DNA of 6,254 nucleotides from CAZYMF01 sp964648215 (GCA_964648215.1 CAZYMF010000257.1:1-6254); one strand, 5' to 3'; positions 1 through 6,254 are shown, counted from the stretch's first letter. Notes: a model not told the origin generated them from the letters alone. Numbers and translations are program-made.

Positions 1-1554
1 ATGACGACGGAGTCGCGCCTCAGCAAGGCCGTCGCGGCCCTGCGCTCTCTCGAGGTCGGGAAGGGTCTGGACGATCCCGATCTGCCCTACGCGGAAGTGC
101 TGTGCCACGCCGACGAGTACCTGGGTTCGTTCGCGTCGCTGCCGGCGCCGCTGCGGGCTCAGCTGCTTGAGCTCTACGACGAGCAGGAGGCGGTGCGGAC
201 CCTCGCCCGCGGGGCCCTGTCACGGGGGCTGCTGCGAGCGGGCACCCTGCTCGGGCGAGCGCTCTATCGCGGCGAGCGTTGGGGGGCTGGCCTCGAGAGC
301 CGCGTTTCGGGACCCTCGGCGGCGCGCGCGGAGGCGTTGCGACAGCTCCTCCGGCGCACGGCGCGCCAGTCGACCCATCTGCCGTTCGCGCTGCGGCGAT
401 GGTTGCATCGCGTCGCGGCGAAGGCTCGTTTGCGGCTCGGCCACACCGACCTGGTGACGCTGCTGTCCGCGCGCGGCTTCGACACGCGCGCGCTCGGCTT
501 CGAGTACCTGGAGGGCCTGCGTCAGATCCGTGGCTGCGAGGCGGTGCTCAAGCGCGGCACGGTGACGTACACGCAGTTGATCGGGCTGGACTTCATCCTG
601 TCGGGCGGCAGCTACTGGTTTCTCGAGGCGAATTTCAATCCGTCCTTGATGGACGCGCGCTTGGCTCTCTATCCGCCGGGGGAGGACCCGTGGGTGGGTC
701 GTCTGATCGAGTGCGCACTGCAGCGAGGATTGCGACGTCTGGTCGTGTACGGGTACCGGCCCTTCAGCCCGGCGCACGCCGAGGCGCTGATCGACGGCGG
801 GCGCCGCAGCGGGGTCGCGGTGCACATCATCGACGACTCGTTCTCCAGCCGGAGCGCCGGACACGAGCGGGCCTGGTTGATGCAGAACGGGGCCATGCCC
901 GGGGCCTTGGTGGTGCGCGCCAAAGGATTCGACGTGCTCTTCGATCGCGCCCTGCTGTCGAAGCAACAGACCCGACGGGTCCTCGAGCAGGAACGGGCCG
1001 TGTGGCGAGATTCGGCGGTTGAGCTGCCGCGCCTGCTGGCGCCGGGGGCTCCGGTGGAGTCCTACCAGCCCGATTCTCGCTACCCGAACCTGGTGGGCAA
1101 GATCGACGGGCTCGATCGCGGAGCCGGCGTCTTCTTCTACAAGTTGCCGGTCGTTCCGCAGGCACCGGGCGGGGGGGCGAGCTATTTCGAAGAGTACCGC
1201 GTCCCCGATCCTTGTGGCCATCGCGTTTCGCGCGGGCAGTCTTTACCTCTGGAGGGCGGCGAGCACGCCTGGAAGATTCGCAGCTACGCACTGCTGACGC
1301 CGGAGGGGGTCGAATACCTGTCCTCCATCAAGGTGATTTCGGAACGGCCGGTACCGGGCGTCCTGCCCGAGGGACGGGTCGAGCCGAAGAGCATCTTCCT
1401 GGCGACCATCAATGAGGGCGGCGTGTACAGCGCGTTGACCGCCGCCGAAGACGCCGAGTGCAGCCGCGCGGTGCAGGCGGTGGGAGAAGCCTTGCTCGCC
1501 TGGTTGAAGCGCAAGTATGCCAGCGACGCCGTGGACGGGGAATCGAGGCTCTAG
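1..1554 (+). CDS. Circularly permuted ATP-grasp ligase-like protein
   Basis: I read this 517-aa protein as an ATP-grasp ligase, a fold that uses ATP to activate a carboxylate and join it to an amine or similar nucleophile. Residues 197-213 carry the typical metal-site pattern: D197, eleven residues, then E209-x-N211, followed by N213-P-S. The nucleotide-binding signature comes later: K367 in VGKIDG, the Gly-rich DRGAGV loop (372-377), acidic E397/E398, and WKIRSYALL from 424. This inverted order is that of the circularly permuted glutathionylspermidine-synthase-type ATP-grasp family. Between them, residues 246-282 look like a Rossmann-type beta-alpha-beta unit (LVVYGYRPFS...VAVHIIDD). Residues 1-180 are Arg/Leu-rich, mostly helical in appearance, and not recognised. 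No signal peptide or membrane segment is seen, so it is probably cytoplasmic. The substrate is unknown. The ATG is at base 1 of the window, so an upstream in-frame start cannot be excluded. The stop lies 4 bases before the flippase gene. Confidence 0.68.
   Translation: MTTESRLSKAVAALRSLEVGKGLDDPDLPYAEVLCHADEYLGSFASLPAPLRAQLLELYDEQEAVRTLARGALSRGLLRAGTLLGRALYRGERWGAGLESRVSGPSAARAEALRQLLRRTARQSTHLPFALRRWLHRVAAKARLRLGHTDLVTLLSARGFDTRALGFEYLEGLRQIRGCEAVLKRGTVTYTQLIGLDFILSGGSYWFLEANFNPSLMDARLALYPPGEDPWVGRLIECALQRGLRRLVVYGYRPFSPAHAEALIDGGRRSGVAVHIIDDSFSSRSAGHERAWLMQNGAMPGALVVRAKGFDVLFDRALLSKQQTRRVLEQERAVWRDSAVELPRLLAPGAPVESYQPDSRYPNLVGKIDGLDRGAGVFFYKLPVVPQAPGGGASYFEEYRVPDPCGHRVSRGQSLPLEGGEHAWKIRSYALLTPEGVEYLSSIKVISERPVPGVLPEGRVEPKSIFLATINEGGVYSALTAAEDAECSRAVQAVGEALLAWLKRKYASDAVDGESRL
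1545..1548 (+). promoter_or_regulatory. Shine-Dalgarno site for the flippase gene
   Basis: GAGG lies 10 bases upstream of the ATG at 1559, inside the last codons of the ATP-grasp gene. It supports 1559 over the in-frame upstream ATG at 1517, which has no comparable purine-rich site and would force a 38-base overlap with the preceding gene. Confidence 0.5.
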
Positions 1555-1558
1555 CGGA

Positions 1559-2977
1559 ATGAGCGACAAGCCGGACACGGTCGAGCGGGTGGGCGAGGTC
1601 GCCCCGGCGGGTGAGGTGGCGAAGCCGCGACGGACCGTCGTCCAGGACGGCAGCTTGTTGCGAGACGTGTTCGGAACCTACGGCACCCGGGTCGTCAATA
1701 TCGGCCTCAGCATGATCACCGGCATCATCACGGCGCGGATGCTGGGGCCACACAACCGCGGCATTTTCGCGCTCGTCTACCTGTTTGCCTCGACCGTGGT
1801 CACCTTTGGCAAGCTGGGGCTGTCGCAGGCAAACGTCTACAGCATCCGCCGGCACCAGATTCCACCCGAGCGGGTCGCCTCCAATGCGCTGTTCGTGGCC
1901 CTGGCTCTCGGTGCCGTATTCGCCTCGACGGTGTGGTTCTTTCGCGCGCACCTGTTGTCCACGTTTCTGCGCGGGGTGCCGGTGTGGGCGGTGGTGGCCG
2001 CGTTGCCGCTCATCCCGGTGCTCCTGTTCGAGAGCTACTTCAACGCGATCATCCAAGCTCTCGGGCAGTTCAGCCTGTACAATCGACGGCTGATGATCGG
2101 CACGGCGTCTCTCGTCGCCGGTATGTTCGTGTTCCTGGTGGTGATTCGCGGTGGCCTGGAGGCAGCGATCCTGGTGGTCGTGTTGAACCCCATCGTGATG
2201 GACACGTGGCTGCTGGTGACCGTCTGGCGCATGCTGCACATGAGGCTGCGTCTCGACTTCGGCCTGCTGCGGCGCGAGCTGCGCTTCGGCGTCAAATCCC
2301 ACGTGCAGGTGCTGGCGCAGCATCTGCATCTGCGTGCCGACGTCTACCTCGTGGCGTATTTTCTCAATCCCTCGGAGGTGGCGTTCTACGTCTTGGCGGT
2401 GCGGCTGGCGGAGTTCATGCTCGACATCCCGCGCTCGGTGGGGATGGTGCTGTACCCGCGCCTGGCCTCGCTCGACGACCGGGAGATGTATCGGCTGGCG
2501 GCGCAGGGGTGCCGACGAACCCTGCTGGTGACGAGTAGCGCCGCGATCGCCATCAGCCTCATCGGCCCGCTGCTGATCGTCCTGTGGTACGGGCATGCCT
2601 ACGCCCCGGCGGCCAAGCCCCTGCCGTTCATCGCCATGGGGATCGTCATGATGTCGATCCTCGTGCTGTTGACCCAGACCTTCACCAGCCGCGGCAAGCA
2701 GCAGGTCAACATCGTCGTCGGCTTCGTCGCTCTGATCGGCAACCTCGGTCTGAACGTCGTTCTCATCCCGGCCATGGGAATCGTTGGCGCCGCTCTGGCG
2801 AGCGCCATTTCCTACTCGGTTGCGGCCTGTCTGCTCATCGTCCTGTTCGTGCGCGCGTCCAAGCTCTCGGTTGCGGAAGTGCTGCTTCCGCGGCGCGATG
2901 ATTTTCGCTTTTTCGCCAGCTTGGTGAGCCGCGCGACCCAGCGCGGGAGGCAGTTGGCCCTGCGCTGGGCCGCCTGA
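1559..2977 (+). CDS. Wzx-like polysaccharide flippase (MOP superfamily)
   Basis: This 472-aa polytopic inner-membrane protein belongs to the polysaccharide-biosynthesis (Wzx/RfbX/MurJ-like) branch of the MOP flippase superfamily, which moves lipid-linked oligosaccharides from the cytoplasmic to the periplasmic face. After a charged, likely cytoplasmic leader of about 33 residues, hydrophobic segments lie near 44-59, 68-86, 108-127, 142-162, 179-196, 200-222, 258-280, 283-300, 321-344, 352-371, 383-403 and 405-431. That is about 12, normal for the family. Supporting signatures are TARMLGP..RGIFAL at 58-72, QALGQFSLYNRR at 166-177, DIPRSVGMVLYPRLASL at 289-305 and the late LIPAMGIVGAALASAISYS at 402-420. 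A basic cytoplasmic tail (about 443-472) follows. The start at 1559 is preferred for its GAGG site. It is probably co-transcribed with both neighbours (4- and 5-base gaps). Its exact glycan cannot be inferred. A teichuronic-acid or O-antigen transporter label would be equivalent at this resolution. Confidence 0.88.
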   Translation: MSDKPDTVERVGEVAPAGEVAKPRRTVVQDGSLLRDVFGTYGTRVVNIGLSMITGIITARMLGPHNRGIFALVYLFASTVVTFGKLGLSQANVYSIRRHQIPPERVASNALFVALALGAVFASTVWFFRAHLLSTFLRGVPVWAVVAALPLIPVLLFESYFNAIIQALGQFSLYNRRLMIGTASLVAGMFVFLVVIRGGLEAAILVVVLNPIVMDTWLLVTVWRMLHMRLRLDFGLLRRELRFGVKSHVQVLAQHLHLRADVYLVAYFLNPSEVAFYVLAVRLAEFMLDIPRSVGMVLYPRLASLDDREMYRLAAQGCRRTLLVTSSAAIAISLIGPLLIVLWYGHAYAPAAKPLPFIAMGIVMMSILVLLTQTFTSRGKQQVNIVVGFVALIGNLGLNVVLIPAMGIVGAALASAISYSVAACLLIVLFVRASKLSVAEVLLPRRDDFRFFASLVSRATQRGRQLALRWAA

Positions 2978-2982
2978 GGCGT

Positions 2983-3720
2983 ATGGCCGGCGCGAACAGG
3001 GGGGACGGCTTGGAGGCGAGTGTCGGGGCGATGTTTCCAGAGCAGTCGGGCCGGGAGGGCCTCGGCCTTCTGGGCCGCGGCCGCGAGTACGTCAAGAGCC
3101 GAGGGCTGCGGGCAACGCTGCAGCGCCTGTGGCAACTGCTCGTGTACAGCCGCGAGCACTACGTGCTGGTATACAAGTCGATGGAGGCCGAGATACCGCA
3201 CGTCGTTGCCCGCGTCGCCGGCACCATCCGGTTGGCGGCGCCCGCCGACCTCGATCGGTTGGCGGCGTTCTCGCATCACTACACCGGGGAACAGTTCCGG
3301 CGCTGGATCGATCAAGGTCGCTGCTTGTACGTTTTCGAGTACGAACACCGGCTCCTTGGATACCGGCTGGTGACACGCGAGGTGCCTCGTTTCGGCGCGG
3401 CTCACGACGTGGTTCGGCTCGAGCCGACGGACACTTGGGTGGTGAATGCCTACACCGTGCCCGAGTATCGCGGCGCACGCATCGGCGCGGCGCTGGCCAG
3501 CCACGTGCTCGCGGCGAATCGCGCGGCCGGGTTCAAGCGAGAAGTAAGCTTGATCCGCGTCGACAACGAGGCGTCACGCAAGATGGTCGGTCTCGCCGGC
3601 GCCCAAGAGATGGCGGAGATCCGTTACACGCGACTCCTCGGGTTCAAGAGGGTTCGCGCGCGCTCGACGCATGCCCGCCGGTACTACGGTGGCCCGGGTG
3701 ACGAGAATGGCGTCGCCTGA
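2983..3720 (+). CDS. GNAT-family N-acetyltransferase
   Basis: The C-terminal part of this 245-aa protein is a GNAT domain, which transfers an acyl group from acyl-CoA, usually to an amine. It begins near residue 80 with TIRLAAPADLDRLAAF (the first strand and helix of the fold). Then come VVNAYTVPEYRGARIGAAL at 153-171, where R163-G-A-R-I-G168-A is the acetyl-CoA pyrophosphate loop (motif A), and the helix that follows. The VSLIRVDNEASRKMV stretch (188-202) contains the family's typical Asn (N195), and the domain ends with a GFKRVR strand near 220. Residues 1-79 are an Arg-rich extension that I do not recognise. The 2983 start has GAGG only 3 bases upstream. An ATG at 3031 (229 aa) has a better GGAGG, but 14 bases away, so the start is uncertain. 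Given its location, it may acylate an amino sugar or nucleotide-sugar for the glycan, or the product of the ATP-grasp enzyme; this is inference. The 3' end overlaps the next gene by 14 bases. Confidence 0.8.
   Translation: MAGANRGDGLEASVGAMFPEQSGREGLGLLGRGREYVKSRGLRATLQRLWQLLVYSREHYVLVYKSMEAEIPHVVARVAGTIRLAAPADLDRLAAFSHHYTGEQFRRWIDQGRCLYVFEYEHRLLGYRLVTREVPRFGAAHDVVRLEPTDTWVVNAYTVPEYRGARIGAALASHVLAANRAAGFKREVSLIRVDNEASRKMVGLAGAQEMAEIRYTRLLGFKRVRARSTHARRYYGGPGDENGVA
3012..3016 (+). promoter_or_regulatory. Possible Shine-Dalgarno for an alternative GNAT start
   Basis: GGAGG lies 14 bases before the in-frame ATG at 3031. The spacing is longer than ideal, but this is a stronger match than the GAGG at 2976-2979, which is only 3 bases before the 2983 ATG. 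It leaves open a GNAT protein shorter by 16 residues. The extra N-terminal residues are Gly/Ala-rich and carry no recognisable motif. Confidence 0.25.
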
Positions 3721-4834
3721 GCCGATTCCGGTGACGGGATGCGTGGCCGGCGCCACCTTCCGCTTCGCGGCTGACGATTCCGACTTGCTCACCTATGCCG
3801 GCCGGCACCTTGCGCCCCTGCGGGGCGAGGAAGAGACCGCCGCGGACATCGATGCCCGCCTGTTCTGGCACGAGGGTCCGCCGCCCCCCGCGCGAGACCG
3901 CGCGGCGAACCTGGGAGACATGGAGCGTTGGGATCGCGATCTCTACGTCGGCCCGGGGCGCCTCGCCTGGTTCCGGATCGATGCTTGCCGCGATCTCCAT
4001 CTGCGCGTCGAGTGGGACGGCAAGCGCCTGAGCGTGCGCGGCGACTACTACTTCTATCTGAGTCGGAACGGCCTGCGGAACCAAGCCAAGCGCTGGTGGT
4101 ATCGCGCCCAGGTGCGAGAGCGCCGGGCTAAACGCTTCACCACCTTGCTCTACTATCTCGTGTACTACCCCGCGTTCTGGTGGAACGAGACGGTGCGCGG
4201 TTGCCATCCGATCCACGCCGCGGGAGTCGTGACCGACCGCGGGGCCGTGGTGCTGGCCGGCCCGAGCGGGGTCGGCAAATCGACTCTGAGCGTGGCGCTC
4301 GCGGCGAGCGGATGCGCGTTTCTCTCCGAGACGTTTCTGCTGCACCGGGGGACCGAGGTCTGGCCTGTGCGCGAGCCGATATTGCTGGACGACTTCAGCC
4401 GCCACTGGCTGGGCGATGCCATGGCCGGGCTCGAGCCGCTCGGGCGCAATTTCGTCTTCGAACGCCAGGGCTACCATTGCCTGAGCGGTCTGGCCGAGCG
4501 GGGCCGGGCCGCCGTGCTGCTCGTTCCCCGCCGTGCGCCGCAGACGTACCTGCGGCCGATTGCTGCCGTGGAGGCGCATCGTCGCCTCAGCGCCGGCGGC
4601 CAGCTCATTCGCGATCAGCGCCGTTACGCCGCCTTTGCGGCGGCCCTGGAAGCGCTGGCCGGGCGCGGTTTGGTCGAGCAGCGCGAGCAGGAGCTGCACC
4701 GGCTGACACAGGGAGCGAGCTGCTTCGAGCTCGGCCTCGGCCCCGGCCTCACCCGCGAGGCGGCCGTGACGATGGTGCGCGGGCTTCTCGACGGACGAGC
4801 CGACGCCGGCTTGCAGCGGGCGCAGGGTTCATGA
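3707..4834 (+). CDS. HPr kinase-like P-loop protein
   Basis: The 375-aa product contains a domain like the C-terminal catalytic domain of HPr kinase/phosphorylase. Such domains use ATP to phosphorylate Ser or another hydroxyl, and many relatives outside the PTS have unknown targets. Residues 167-210 read HPIHAAGVV, a short turn, then AVVLAGPSGVGKST (Walker A, G185 to T193), a helix and CAFLSETF. This matches the HprK order of a His-containing strand, P-loop, helix and acidic strand. Where relatives usually have an Asp pair (SDD or ADD), this protein has S207-E208-T209, so catalysis may be altered. REPILLDD at 222-229 supplies further acidic residues. Residues 1-165 form an unrecognised domain with an aromatic-rich stretch (about 114-160) but no clear membrane helix. 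I chose ATG 3707, which overlaps the GNAT gene by 14 bases and has GGGTGA 5 bases upstream. In-frame alternatives are ATG 3671 and GTG 3689 or 3698. The downstream junction is an ATGA overlap. No HPr or other PTS gene is present. Confidence 0.72.
   Translation: MASPEPIPVTGCVAGATFRFAADDSDLLTYAGRHLAPLRGEEETAADIDARLFWHEGPPPPARDRAANLGDMERWDRDLYVGPGRLAWFRIDACRDLHLRVEWDGKRLSVRGDYYFYLSRNGLRNQAKRWWYRAQVRERRAKRFTTLLYYLVYYPAFWWNETVRGCHPIHAAGVVTDRGAVVLAGPSGVGKSTLSVALAASGCAFLSETFLLHRGTEVWPVREPILLDDFSRHWLGDAMAGLEPLGRNFVFERQGYHCLSGLAERGRAAVLLVPRRAPQTYLRPIAAVEAHRRLSAGGQLIRDQRRYAAFAAALEALAGRGLVEQREQELHRLTQGASCFELGLGPGLTREAAVTMVRGLLDGRADAGLQRAQGS
4831..4834 (+). promoter_or_regulatory. ATGA stop-start overlap (translational coupling)
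   Basis: The glycosyltransferase ATG (4831-4833) and the kinase-like gene's TGA (4832-4834) share bases. The only upstream purine run is AGGG at 4824-4827, just 3 bases before the ATG, so efficient initiation probably depends on ribosomes finishing the upstream gene. Coupling is inferred from this geometry. Confidence 0.55.
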
Positions 4835-6057
4835 GGCCGCTGCGAATCCTGTTCGTCGAAGCGTCGAGCGGCGGCGTGGTCGGGGGCTCGCTGACCGGGC
4901 TGTACCACCTGATCCGCGGGCTCGATCGCGAGCGCTTTGCCAGCAGCATGGCGCTCTACGAGCCGAAGAGCATCGAGCCGGACTTGCGCGCCCTCGGCGT
5001 TACCCTGCATCAGATCCCGCGCCGGCGCGTGCCGAAGCAGCATGGACTTCTCCACGTCGACGCCTATCGGCGCGCCAAGCAGATCGGAGCGGTCACGCGC
5101 TTGCTGCGCTGGGGTCGGCAGGGATTGCGCTTCACCGTGGAGGAGCTGCCGGCGGCACTGGCGCTGGCGGCCGTGGTGCGGCGTGACCGGCCGGATGTGA
5201 TCCACCTCGGCAACGGAGTGCGGGCCAACTTCGACGGCCTGGTGGCGGCGCGCCTGACGCGAACCCCGGTGGTCTGTCACGTCAAGGGTTTCGAAAAGTA
5301 CTCGCCGCGCGAGCGGCGCGCCGCGGCCGGGCTCGACGCGGTGGTCTGCATGACGGAGGCGATTCTCGCCCATTGCCGCGCGAGCGGCGTCGGGGGGCGG
5401 CGCAACGTGGTGATCTACGACGCGGTCGACGAGGCGGGGTTTCGCGCCGAGCGCGAGCCCCACGCCGTGCGTGCCGAGCTCGGGCTCGGCGCCACGGCGC
5501 CTTGTCTCGGCATCGTCGGCAACATCCAGGAGTGGAAGGGGCAGGCGGTGGTCGTCGAGGCGATGGCGCGCGTGCACGCCGCGGTGCCCGAGGCCCGCTG
5601 CCTGCTGATCGGCGGGGCGCACCGCGCCGGCGCCGAGTACGAAAGTGCGCTGCGACAGCGCATCGCCGAGCTGAACCTGGACGACGTGGTTTGCTTCACC
5701 GGCTTCCGCGCCGACGTCGCCGATGTCATGAACGCGCTCGACGTCGTCGTCCATGCTTCGGTGCGGCCCGAGCCGTTCGGCCGCGTCATCCTGGAAGGAA
5801 TGTTGCTCGGGAAGCCGGTGGTGGCCGCCGCCGCCGGCGGCGTGCCGGAGCTGATCGCCGACGGACAGACCGGCTTTCTCTCCGCCCCGGGCGATGCCGC
5901 CGCGCTCGCCGAGCGCCTGGTGCCGTTGCTACGCGACGCCGAGCTGCGGCAGGCCGTGGGCACGCGCGCGCAGCAATGGGCCCGCGAGCGTTTCAGTCTG
6001 CGGGCCCATGTGGCCGGAATGACCGGACTCTACTACGACGTGACGAGGTTGAACTGA
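4831..6057 (+). CDS. Family 4 glycosyltransferase (GT-B fold)
   Basis: This 408-aa protein is a retaining glycosyltransferase of the GT4 type, transferring a sugar from a nucleotide-sugar donor to a growing glycan or lipid-linked acceptor at the cytoplasmic face of the membrane. The N-terminal acceptor domain opens with RILFVEASSGGVVGGS (5-20), containing the family's Gly-rich loop after strand 1. PDVIHLGNG is at 121-129, and TPVVCHVKGFEKYSP at 145-159 is the usual strand-loop before the linker. The C-terminal donor domain begins around 213-230 with LGIVGNIQEWKGQ (226-238, with K236 of the donor-phosphate site) and continues to CFTGFRADVADVMNALDVVVHAS (288-310). The EX7E motif is E314 to E322 (EPFGRVILE), followed by GKPVVAAAAGGVPELI and GQTGFL. 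Length is normal for the family and no key residue is missing. The reading frame stays open upstream to 4180, but that part overlaps the kinase-like gene and is a GC artefact. Donor and acceptor sugars cannot be predicted. Confidence 0.92.
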   Translation: MRPLRILFVEASSGGVVGGSLTGLYHLIRGLDRERFASSMALYEPKSIEPDLRALGVTLHQIPRRRVPKQHGLLHVDAYRRAKQIGAVTRLLRWGRQGLRFTVEELPAALALAAVVRRDRPDVIHLGNGVRANFDGLVAARLTRTPVVCHVKGFEKYSPRERRAAAGLDAVVCMTEAILAHCRASGVGGRRNVVIYDAVDEAGFRAEREPHAVRAELGLGATAPCLGIVGNIQEWKGQAVVVEAMARVHAAVPEARCLLIGGAHRAGAEYESALRQRIAELNLDDVVCFTGFRADVADVMNALDVVVHASVRPEPFGRVILEGMLLGKPVVAAAAGGVPELIADGQTGFLSAPGDAAALAERLVPLLRDAELRQAVGTRAQQWARERFSLRAHVAGMTGLYYDVTRLN

Positions 6058-6061
6058 TCTT

Positions 6062-6254
6062 ATGCGCATACTGGGAATTTCCTGCTTCTATCACGATGCG
6101 GCGGCGGCCCTGATCGAGGACGGCATGCTGGTGGCGGCTTCCGAGGAAGAGCGCTTCTCGCGCAAGAAACACGACTTCGGCTTCCCCAATCTCGCCATTC
6201 GCTACTGCCTCGAGCAGGCCGGCATCAGCGCCGCCGACCTCGACTACGTGGTGT
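6062..6254 (+). CDS. Carbamoyltransferase (NodU/TobZ family), 5' part
   Basis: Only the first 64 codons plus one base are in the window, and the gene runs off the right edge. The translation starts MRILGISCFYHDAAAALI, continues with dG..VAASEEERFSRKKHD and GFPNLAIRYCLEQAGI, and ends near DLDYVV. This is the unmistakable N-terminus of NodU/CmcH/TobZ-type O-carbamoyltransferases. In these enzymes an N-terminal Kae1-like domain and a C-terminal YrdC-like domain transfer a carbamoyl group from carbamoyl phosphate, via carbamoyl-adenylate, to a hydroxyl of a sugar or antibiotic. Family members are usually about 550-620 aa, so roughly a tenth is visible and integrity cannot be judged. The ATG lies 4 bases after the glycosyltransferase stop, with a weak GAGG at 6045-6048 (13 bases upstream). 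In this locus it probably carbamoylates a glycan sugar (inference). Confidence 0.88.
   Translation, partial: MRILGISCFYHDAAAALIEDGMLVAASEEERFSRKKHDFGFPNLAIRYCLEQAGISAADLDYVV

Noticed and set aside
220..1221. Long antisense reading frame (333 aa) opposite the ATP-grasp gene
   Set aside because: Rich in Arg, Gln, Pro and His with no recognisable domain. It mirrors a strongly supported + strand gene, as expected from high-GC codon bias.
1409..2596. Long antisense reading frame (395 aa) opposite the flippase gene
   Set aside because: His/Gln/Arg-rich low-complexity translation, the typical antisense image of hydrophobic membrane-protein codons. The + strand frame has clear family motifs.
4627..4642. 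Perfect 6-bp inverted repeat CGCCGC-CTTT-GCGGCG, a possible hairpin
   Set aside because: It lies inside a coding region (Ala-rich YAAFAAAL), has no U tract, and such short GC palindromes are expected by chance at this composition.
3644..4699. Antisense reading frame (351 aa) opposite the kinase-like gene
   Set aside because: No motif or domain, and the + strand carries a perfect Walker A in context.
4180..4830. 217-residue N-terminal extension of the glycosyltransferase frame
   Set aside because: It overlaps the kinase-like gene in another frame and is Arg/Gly/Ala-rich noise. The true GT4 N-terminus (MRPLRILFVE) starts at 4831.
3707..4834. Lasso-peptide or PqqD-type peptide-modification cluster suggested by the HprK-like kinase
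   Set aside because: HprK-like kinases occur in some lasso-peptide clusters, but I found no asparagine-synthetase-like cyclase, transglutaminase-like protease, PqqD-like protein or short precursor gene in this window.
4624..5754. Antisense reading frame (376 aa) opposite the glycosyltransferase gene
   Set aside because: Composition typical of a GC shadow. The + strand frame has the complete GT4 signature.
5825..5845. GCC/GGC triplet run with palindromic character
   Set aside because: It encodes the conserved Ala-Gly stretch before VPEL in the GT4 donor domain, so codon bias explains it.

Overview
The window is a compact run of six genes, all on the + strand, with almost no non-coding DNA (gaps of 4-5 bases, or overlaps of 4 and 14 bases). 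Base composition is strongly G+C-rich with heavy G/C bias at third codon positions, which also produces long spurious antisense reading frames. The gene content (Wzx-type flippase, GT4 glycosyltransferase, NodU-type carbamoyltransferase, GNAT acyltransferase) indicates a cell-surface polysaccharide or glycoconjugate locus. A high-GC Gram-negative such as a myxobacterial/deltaproteobacterial or related lineage fits best. That is a guess from composition and gene mix; there is no rRNA or other marker here to fix the taxon.

Layout: (1) 1-1554, a 517-aa protein that reads as a circularly permuted ATP-grasp ligase of the glutathionylspermidine-synthase type, with its metal-site strand before its nucleotide-binding half; (2) 1559-2977, a 472-aa polytopic MOP-superfamily (Wzx-like) flippase; (3) 2983-3720, a 245-aa protein with a C-terminal GNAT acetyltransferase domain; (4) 3707-4834, a 375-aa HPr-kinase-like P-loop protein with a perfect Walker A motif but an altered acidic motif; (5) 4831-6057, a 408-aa GT-B glycosyltransferase of family 4; (6) 6062 to the window end, the first 64 codons of a carbamoyltransferase.

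Working model (inference): glycosyltransferase 5 adds a sugar to a lipid-linked glycan. The GNAT and the carbamoyltransferase may decorate sugars with acyl and carbamoyl groups, and the flippase moves the lipid-linked unit across the inner membrane. The ATP-grasp and HprK-like genes do not belong to the standard glycan-assembly set. They could add an amide-linked group and a phosphate, respectively, to a glycan, small molecule or peptide, or the kinase could be regulatory. This pairing of a permuted ATP-grasp with an HprK-like kinase, interleaved with glycan genes, is the most interesting aspect of the window. No promoter, terminator, RNA gene, mobile element, CRISPR array or significant repeat was recognised, and no stretch above 300 bases lacks a gene.
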